Notes under the pieces: model-generated | What the model saw: only the letters and a program-made list of their open reading frames with translations | Told to the model about the DNA's origin: nothing | Database searches by the model: none | Program-made: the position numbers and the translations under genes | In this document: positions 57,994 through 64,000 of the stretch, piece by piece | How the letters are laid out: every line of letters begins with the position of its first letter | How positions within the stretch are numbered: position 1 is the first letter of the stretch | DNA from: Prunella strophiata | Lineage: Eukaryota; Chordata; Aves; Passeriformes; Prunellidae | Direction: 5' to 3' | DNA length: 64,000 nucleotides | Assembly (NCBI GenBank): GCA_036583965.1 | Contig: JAZBQD010000015.1 | Span: forward strand, 86,007,309-86,071,308

Positions 57994-58756
57994 ATATTGG
58001 GTTTGGGGTTTTTCTTCCTACTTCAATTGTTTGATCTCTGCAGCAGTGAGGCAGGATATGAAATTTGTTTTATACTTCCAAATGTGCATCAAAGGAAAAG
58101 TGAATGTTGCACCTTTTTCTCTGCAATCTATTAAGATTTGTGAATATTTTCACAACTAGAGCACTATTTGCATATATATGAATAAAAATCCATTAAATAC
58201 TAAAGAGTTAGCATTCTCATTCAATACCTTTCTTAATCTGTTTTACCATTAACTGATAATCTCAATGTGGTAGTACAAGTTAGTCTTGGGCAAAGAATTT
58301 CCAGCTGAATGTTTTATTTATGGAAGAATGCAAATTTGGGACAAGACAAACTATTCATAAACTCATGCTGAATTTTGTTAGTAGGTCACCTGAAACTAAG
58401 AAGAAAGAAAATCACAAAAGTCAAACCGCCCCTTTCCCCTTGTTTTGAACAATGTTTCCAGTTATTGCCTCAAACTGATTCTTTTCCATTCTAGGGAAAA
58501 CCAGGTCTCAATTTAACCCACTTAAATACTTTCTGAGCAACTGTGACTTATAGACACCAAAATTTCCCTAAATGCACCCAGGGAGCTGTGGTCTCCTTTG
58601 GGAGCCCTGATGTTTTTTGATTGCCTTGAAGCTGGGAACATCATTTGCGTCAAAGAGCTCCTGGTGCAAAGGCTCCTCCCTGCAAGGATGTTGTGTCTTC
58701 ATTTGCACACCAACAGTACCTTTGCAATGAGCTGGGAGATCCCACAGAACCTCCAG

Positions 58757-59131
58757 TTAAATTCTCTGGAGGATAGGGGGAGCCTATTGCACTCTGCAAC
58801 TACCCAAAAGGAGGTTGTAGCAAGGTGGGGGCTGGTCTCTTCTCTCAGGGTAACAAGTGACAGGATGAGGGAAAATGGCCTCAAGCTCCACCAAGGGAGG
58901 CTTAGATTGGGTATTATGGGCTTTTTTTTTTTTTTTTCAGTGAAGAAGTGGTCAGGCACTGAAACAGGCTGCCCAGGGAAGTGGTGGTATTACCATCCTT
59001 GGAAGTGCTCAAAAGTTGTGTGGATGTGGTACTCATCAAAACTAAATCATAATATGGTTTAGTAGTGAACACAGTGCTGCTGGGTTAATGTTAGATATGA
59101 TAATCTTTTCCAACTTAGTAATTCTATGATT
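58757..59131 (+). mobile_element. CR1 LINE 3'-end fragment
   Basis: It shows the CR1 3' region in order: 'ggatagggggagcc', 'gcactctgcaactaccc', 'aaaggaggttgtagcaaggt', 'gggggctggtctcttctct', 'ggtaacaagtgacaggatga', 'aatggcctcaagctc', 'gaaacaggctgcccaggga', 'gtgtggatgtggtact', 'aatcttttccaactta' and terminal attctatgatt. A T16 run (58,922-58,937) replaces the usual 'aggaaaaatttcttc' segment. The conceptual frame includes the C-terminal CR1 motif region but is decayed. It is 5' truncated and inactive. Confidence 0.92.
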
Positions 59132-59282
59132 TTGGAAAAGAGATGGAGATCACTGTTGTAAAAGATGCTACAAAACACCCAAAAATAAGAAGCCTCTTCA
59201 ACTGAGAAGCTAATAATAAGATACAACTTCTTTGAGACAAAATATCTTCACTTTTGAGACCACTTAAGTCTACATGTATAGC
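59132..59282. other. Spacer between two CR1 copies
   Basis: About 150 bases of unique AT-rich DNA separate two same-strand CR1 insertions. No CR1 similarity is seen here. Confidence 0.6.
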
Positions 59283-60229
59283 AACTGGCTCATGGGTCAG
59301 GCACAAGGAGTTATGGTGAATAGGGTGACATCAGACTGGGGATCTGTCACTAGTGGGGCTCCACAGGGCTCCATCCTCAGCCCTGTGATCTTCAAAATCT
59401 TCATCAATGACTTGGATGCAGGACTGGAAGGGACACTGAGCAAGTTCACAGAGGATTCAAAACTGGAAGGAGCTGTTGAACTCCCTTGAAGGCAGAGATG
59501 TGAGAGTTAGACAAATTAGAGATGGGCAATCCCCAGCCTGTATGAAGTTCAACCAGGGAAAGTTCTGGATTCTGTACCTGGGATGGAACAACCCTGGATG
59601 TACAGACAGACTGGGGAATGAGAGGCTGGAAAGCAGCCCCATGGAAAGGGACCTGGAGGTCCTGGTCAGTGGCAAGCTGAACATGAGCCAGCAGTGCCCT
59701 GGCAGCCAGGAGGGACAAGCCTGTCCTGGGGGGCATCAGGCACAGCATGGCCAGCTGGGCAAGGGAGGGATTGTCCTGCTCTGCTCTGAGCTGGGGCGGC
59801 CTCACCTCCAGTGCTGGGGGCAGTTTTGGGTGCTACAATATGAGAAAGATATCAAGCGTTAGAGAGCATCTAAAGGAAGGCCACACAGATGATGAAGAGT
59901 CTTGAGGGGAAGCTGTATGAGGAGCAGCTCAGGTCACTTGGTCTGTTCAGACTGGAGAAGAGACTGAGGAGGGACTTCACTGCAGTTACAACTTCCTTGT
60001 GAGGGGAACAGGAGGGGCAGACACTGAGCTCTTCTCTGTGGTGACCAGTGACAGGACCCAAGGGAATGATCTAAAGTTGTGTCAGGGATGGTTTAGGTTA
60101 GATATTAGAAGAAGATTCTTTATCCAGAGGGTGGTTGGGCCCTGGAACAGGCTCCCCAGGGAAGTCATCACAGGACCAAGCCTGAAAGAGTTCAAGATTT
60201 TGGACAGTGATCTTGGACACATGGTGTGA
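59283..60229 (+). pseudogene. Broken CR1 reverse transcriptase remnant
   Basis: The RT-domain similarity is split over three frames: about 59,283-59,489, 59,476-59,862 and 59,999-60,229, so at least two frameshifts plus an internal TAG at 59,860-59,862. Box B is recognisable as [10 protein letters not shown] (59,355-59,384). The catalytic box, normally F-A-D-D in CR1, reads F-T-E-D (59,445-59,456), so the first catalytic aspartate is lost. Downstream, the CR1 C-terminal signatures LNMSQQC, SDRT, FRLDIRRRFF and WNRLPREV are readable. The protein cannot be active. Confidence 0.9.
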
Positions 60230-60326
60230 CAAATGGTGCTATGCAGTGCCAGGGGCTGGATTCAGTGATCCTTGTGGATCCCTTCCAGCTCAGTATATTC
60301 TATAATTCTGTGATTCAGTGATTCAG
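59283..60326 (+). mobile_element. 5'-truncated CR1 LINE, about 1 kb, different subfamily
   Basis: The copy starts inside the reverse transcriptase domain ('aactggctcatgggtcaggc') and runs through the C-terminal region to a 3' end of 'ggctggattcagtgatcctt', 'gtggatcccttccagctcag' and terminal attctataattctgtgattc. That 3' end is of a different CR1 subfamily from the copies at 32.4 and 58.8 kb, which end 'gatcttttccaacc'. There is no ORF1, no endonuclease and no 5' UTR. It inserted in the same orientation as its neighbour. Confidence 0.95.
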
Positions 60327-60964
60327 GTAACAAGTGGGACTGCTGGACACCCCGAAATCCATAACATATGCACACATATTTCACATTACACAGTTCATAC
60401 TGTGAACATGTACACTTTGAGTTTCATTTGAGGCTGAGATAATATAGATGTGAATTTATTTTGAATCACAATTGATTATATGTACCTTAAAACTCCAGCA
60501 TAGGGAAATGATCTCTCCTTGAGCTGCCTGGGCTTGGATAAACACAGTTTTCACAGTGCTACCCCATGGCTGTATGAGCTGCATGGTGAGGAGGGAGGGT
60601 AGAACCAATCTGTGCAAAAGATTATGGAGGGGAGAGAAGATTGCAGGACACAGATTACTCCTGCCACAGTCTTTGTGATCATCACCCAGTGGCTATCCCT
60701 TAACCTGGGAGGAGGGAGTGACAACAGAGAGGATACAAGGTCTGTTTTTAACTAAGGAGTTTACTTGTACGTGGTGCAGTAGCAGGGAACCATGCCCATA
60801 CATCACTTGACCAGAAAGACATTTTAACACTGTTGCCCTTGAAATCCTTATTTTTGTTTTCAACAGGACTGATCTGAATCTTCACTTGCCTTCTCCTCCA
60901 TTCCTGCCCCTTCCAGCTCCCAGTAGCTGGGAGGGGTTGGCTCCTGGCCCTGGGGAGGAGGTGG
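60327..60964. other. Unique non-coding DNA
   Basis: No gene or repeat is recognised between the CR1 copy and the following CpG-bearing block. Confidence 0.6.
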
Positions 60965-61290
60965 CAGAAGGCTGCCCTTATTTACCTTAGCCTCTCCCCC
61001 GTGTAATCCGGGTAATCGTGTGGCTAATCGGCAGCACGGAGGAGCCCCCCACGCTGCAATTCACAATGCCAACCTATTCATATTTCATACAATAGGGTAT
61101 TTAAGTCATCCCATGCCTTGCCAAGGTGATTGCCCTCCCTTTGTTCTGATGTTTTCTGCAGGGGTCTCCAGCCCTACTCCCCCTTTCACACCAGCATATG
61201 TCCTAACTCTTGCCTGCTGCAGCTGGGCAAGGGCGGTTGTTTTTGTTTTGTTCTTCAAAACCAATGAATTGATTATAGCAGTGTGAAATG
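60965..61290. promoter_or_regulatory. Candidate conserved non-coding element with TAATCC/TAATCG cluster
   Basis: Three TAATC(C/G) words, all in the same orientation, lie within 27 bases (61,004-61,009, 61,013-61,018, 61,025-61,030), in a CpG-retaining context (ccccgtgt, tccggg, atcgtg, atcggc, cacgg, cacgct). TAATCC is the preferred core of OTX/PITX/GSC-type (bicoid-class) homeodomains. Downstream, 'attcatatttcatac' is POU/homeodomain-like. It is repeat-free, and the 88-codon open frame across it has no domain. The enhancer function is inferred. Confidence 0.4.
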
Positions 61291-63579
61291 TGGGTTAAAA
61301 CAGTGCCCACATGTATGCATACATTAGCCATTTGCTACATTGCAACTTCACAGCAAGGTGACTGACGAGGCAACAGTGCTCATGCTCTTCCATTTTGAAT
61401 GGGCAATCTGTTAAGCATAAAAGGAAATAATAAATAAAAGACTGACTGAACATACTGTTTGAAAAATGGCTCACCGTGCTATATCAAAGTGAAATTAAAA
61501 GTACCTCTACCCCAATGTACTGCAACTGTAAAGAATGATCAAATCTGTCTTGCAACAGAAAATTACAGGGTCCACATGTATGGATATAGAATATCAAATT
61601 CAGACCATATTTCTGCAATAAAGATATTCACCTTTATATGCTGCCTATCTCACATTTGGCATGTAATGAACTCAACAGCCTTACAAATTATAGGATCTCA
61701 TCTGACTTTTGAACAAAAAAGCCCACAGTAAACTCCTGCAGTTCAGGACTTAGCTCTCCTAGGGGTGTGTTGACATGTGGACAGGAATTGGCAAGGAGAT
61801 ACTGCCTTCATCTCCTAGGCTGGACCACCAGCTTTCTTCTGTCCCTGGCTCTCAATGGCAAAAAGTCAGTTCCCTCCAGAAACTCTTTTGCAGCTTGTAC
61901 AAAACAGGTCTTGTGACTCCATTTCTCTCCCAAGGTGTAAGGAAATGACACATCATGGCAACTGCCTTAAAATTAATGCTACAAGCTTAGGCTAAGGTCT
62001 GGAACAGAAATTACTTCTTTGTTTTTATGAATAACTCTAAATGCATTGTAAAGTCATTTAGGTAATTAAAAAGAAGTGTCACATGACATGCTAGAAGATG
62101 TCTTTCATTCCTGGTTCAAGTTCTTGCTGCTTCATGGGTGTACTACTGGTGCTGAAACGTGTCAGTCATGACTTTTCTCATAAATGCCTGAGTCATGTTC
62201 CTTGGCTTGTGTTCAGCATAGGGAAGTTCACACCTGTGCTCTGCATTGCAATCAATTTTCATTTTTTACTCCTAAAATTTGGGGGAAAAAAGAAGTTTTG
62301 AGCCAATTTTCCACACAAAGCTAAGTTTTCTGTGAAGAGTTAATTAATTAGCACACATACAATATTTTACAGATTTAAGAATAGGAGTGTATGTAAAGTA
62401 CACAACAGGAAAAATTTTTACAGCATGATTAGCTAGTTTTTGAGCGCTTAAGAGTAAAGTTAGAAACCAGGAAATTCAAAATCTTGAGAGAAACAGAGGA
62501 TATGACACAGACATATTAAAAATTTCATTTTGATTATCAAAGAAGTTACAATATCTTCTTTTAAAATACAACTTTCTAGTGTCAGAATTTTGAAATCTCT
62601 TTATTTCTCCACACACACACAAATTACAAAATAACTAAAACAAATAAAGCTTCTCAACACTAAACTTTCAATGCAGAATCTGGCACTAGAATGTGCAGCA
62701 GCAAACTATCTGTACATCTCCCCCTAAAGTCAAGCAGATTTTGTTCAAATTGCCAGCAGTAGAATTTATACCACTTGAAAATGATCCTAATACAGCTAAA
62801 TTTGCAAATGGTTACCTCCCCCTGCACCCAAACAGCAGGCACACAGCCACAGCAATATAAATGTGCTAATCCCAGCACGATGTATTCCCACATCTCCCTG
62901 TATCAAATCATTCTAAAGGGTTTTCAATATACAAGTTAATTAGCTACAACGAAGTACAGAGTAACATCTAATGAAGACTGAGGCTTAAAATACCATAAAT
63001 GCTGTTGTACCCTTTTCCTCATCTTTAATATCAACATATTCTTTTGAAATGGGTTACAGATAAAGTTCAAGAGACAGGTGGCATTTAATGAACAAGATTA
63101 TTTATTATTTTGATTATATGTTAAACATTGTATTTTAAATACATATTTTAATATGTATTTCCAACAATATCTACTAGAACACCATTTCTCTATTAGCACC
63201 TCAAAATGCTATTACCATACATTATCTATCTGTCTGTCTGTCTATCTATCCACTTGTAATGTTGAGCAAAAAGGTGACACCAGTTTTATATATTCTAATT
63301 ACATACTGTTTCTCACTTTTTTAAAACAATCAGTGCATGAAAAAAGCAGTTGTGTACATTCTACACACACAAAAAAATTTAAATCTCTGTAAAACTAATT
63401 GCACAAAGTTAAAATTATACAAACACAAATGTCTGAAACATACAACTTGCAGAGACAAGTTAAAAAACAGCATGAGAATAAACTTAATTACCTAAGAAAT
63501 AGCTGCTACTTTCAGAAAACACGAAGATGCATGTTTCAAATTTAACTAAGAAATTAAAAACCCTAATTAATTAAATCAA
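61291..63579. other. AT-rich unique non-coding DNA
   Basis: No gene is recognised. It contains a short CA run near 62,610 and a (TCTG/TCTA)n microsatellite (63,223-63,250). Open frames are at most about 90 codons. Confidence 0.65.
63223..63250. repeat. (TCTG/TCTA)n microsatellite
   Basis: A compound tetranucleotide repeat of about seven units. Confidence 0.9.
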
Positions 63580-63660
63580 GGTCCTGATCCTGACTGGAAG
63601 TGGAAGTCAATGAGAGTTTATCCATGTGAATCTCATAGCTGGAGTGGGACTGAACACTCC
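63580..63660. repeat. Possible ancient amniote interspersed repeat fragment
   Basis: 'ggtcctgatcctga' (from 63,580) followed by 'ggaagtcaatgagagttt' resembles the old sauropsid repeat end 'gggcctgatcctgc ... gaagtcaatgg.agttt', related in style to the 14.5 kb element. Short and diverged; family not assigned. Confidence 0.42.
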
Positions 63661-63679
63661 CTTTTGCTGTCTATCAAGG

Positions 63680-64000
63680 GTGAAACTCATCTTGTAATCC
63701 CACCACTTCATTAGCACCTTTCCAGCACATTATCTTTGCCCTAATCCTTCTGTCACTTTGGGGATTCAGGGTCATTAGAGCATTGAAGGGTCGATGTTAT
63801 TGTCGTGAAGGTGTGAATTGATCACTAAGATGACAACTGGTGACAAGTATACTTTATTAGTCTGCTACTTTGCCTCTTAATTGCAACTGATTAACCTGTC
63901 TGTTAAAAAGGAAATTTGGACTCCTGCCTCCGCCAAAGATTACACTGCTTTCTAATAGGACCACTCCCCCTAAAGGAGCCCATTGGGATGTAGTATATTT
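63680..64000. promoter_or_regulatory. Candidate conserved non-coding element, runs off the window
   Basis: A repeat-free block with retained CpGs (gggtcgatg, tgtcgtgaagg, ctccgcc), E-box (caactg), ttgatcact, ctctaatagg-like and 'cttaattgcaactgattaa' words, and no long open frame. It continues to the window edge, so its right end is unknown. The call is from composition and motif content only. Confidence 0.35.

Larger units (their letters stand above)
54355..58756. other. AT-rich unique non-coding DNA with long homopolymers
   Basis: No gene is recognised; open frames are at most about 95 codons. Homopolymers at 55.6, 57.86 and 57.97 kb are listed separately. A GC-richer patch at about 54.72-54.91 kb and another at about 55.78-56.04 kb show minus-strand open frames with no domain. 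Confidence 0.6.

Noticed and set aside
58598..59062. 154-codon ORF that could be taken for a gene
   Set aside because: Its second half is CR1 sequence including a T16 run read as poly-Phe; a by-product of the retrotransposon.
1..64000. CRISPR arrays, toxin-antitoxin pairs, phage or operon-like systems
   Set aside because: The sequence is vertebrate nuclear DNA; no regularly spaced repeats with unique spacers and no bacterial gene organisation were seen.
1..64000. Endogenous retrovirus or LTR elements
   Set aside because: No paired LTRs, primer-binding site or gag/pol/env-like frames were noticed; the only reverse transcriptase remnant is CR1.
1..64000. tRNA, rRNA or known microRNA genes
   Set aside because: No cloverleaf with A/B boxes and no recognised mature microRNA seed with a matching hairpin were found by eye; a covariance-model scan would be needed to exclude diverged cases.

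Overview
The window is vertebrate nuclear DNA and almost certainly avian. The evidence is three copies of the CR1 non-LTR retrotransposon in + orientation, which carry CR1 3'-end sequence and the terminal ATTCTRTG-type octamers seen in birds and other sauropsids. There are also decayed MIR-type SINE remnants shared by amniotes, a generally low repeat density, an AT-rich composition, CpG depletion over most of the length, and long homopolymer (A/T) runs. There is no prokaryotic gene organisation: no operons, no dense ORFs and no ribosome binding sites. I cannot name the species or the chromosomal locus.

I find no convincing protein-coding gene. The ORFs are short (the longest is 183 codons), lie on both strands in conflicting frames, resemble no family I recognise, and match what chance gives in 64 kb of AT-rich DNA. 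There are two partial exceptions. One is the broken CR1 reverse transcriptase at 59,283-60,229. The other is an open stretch at 54,101-54,354 that follows a good splice acceptor and ends next to an AATAAA; it deserves checking as a possible terminal exon.

Layout. 1-9.7 kb: AT-rich unique DNA with two MIR-type remnants. 9.77-10.42 kb: a compositionally distinct block with retained CpGs. 10.4-25.9 kb: mostly unique DNA with microsatellites, an old amniote repeat with inverted ends (14.5 kb), a 35-bp tandem duplication (17.5 kb), a three-unit decamer (21.7 kb), a MIR (22.9 kb) and an A-tract with polyadenylation signals (24.9 kb). 25.9-26.4, 30.1-31.2, 39.6-41.1, 49.7-51.1, 52.6-52.8, 61.0-61.3 and 63.7-64.0 kb: blocks that look like conserved non-coding elements, with retained CpG, many homeodomain/SOX/FOX-type words, palindromes and no repeats. 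A good MIR lies at 29.4 kb. A CR1 fragment lies at 32.4-32.6 kb, and a pair of CR1 copies from different subfamilies lies at 58.8-60.3 kb.

Interpretation (inference). This is most likely part of a gene desert or a very large intron whose function, if any, is cis-regulatory. The CNE calls rest on composition and motif content only; a multi-species alignment would decide them. I found no new multi-gene system, and I saw no CRISPR array, tRNA, rRNA, recognisable endogenous retrovirus or known microRNA.
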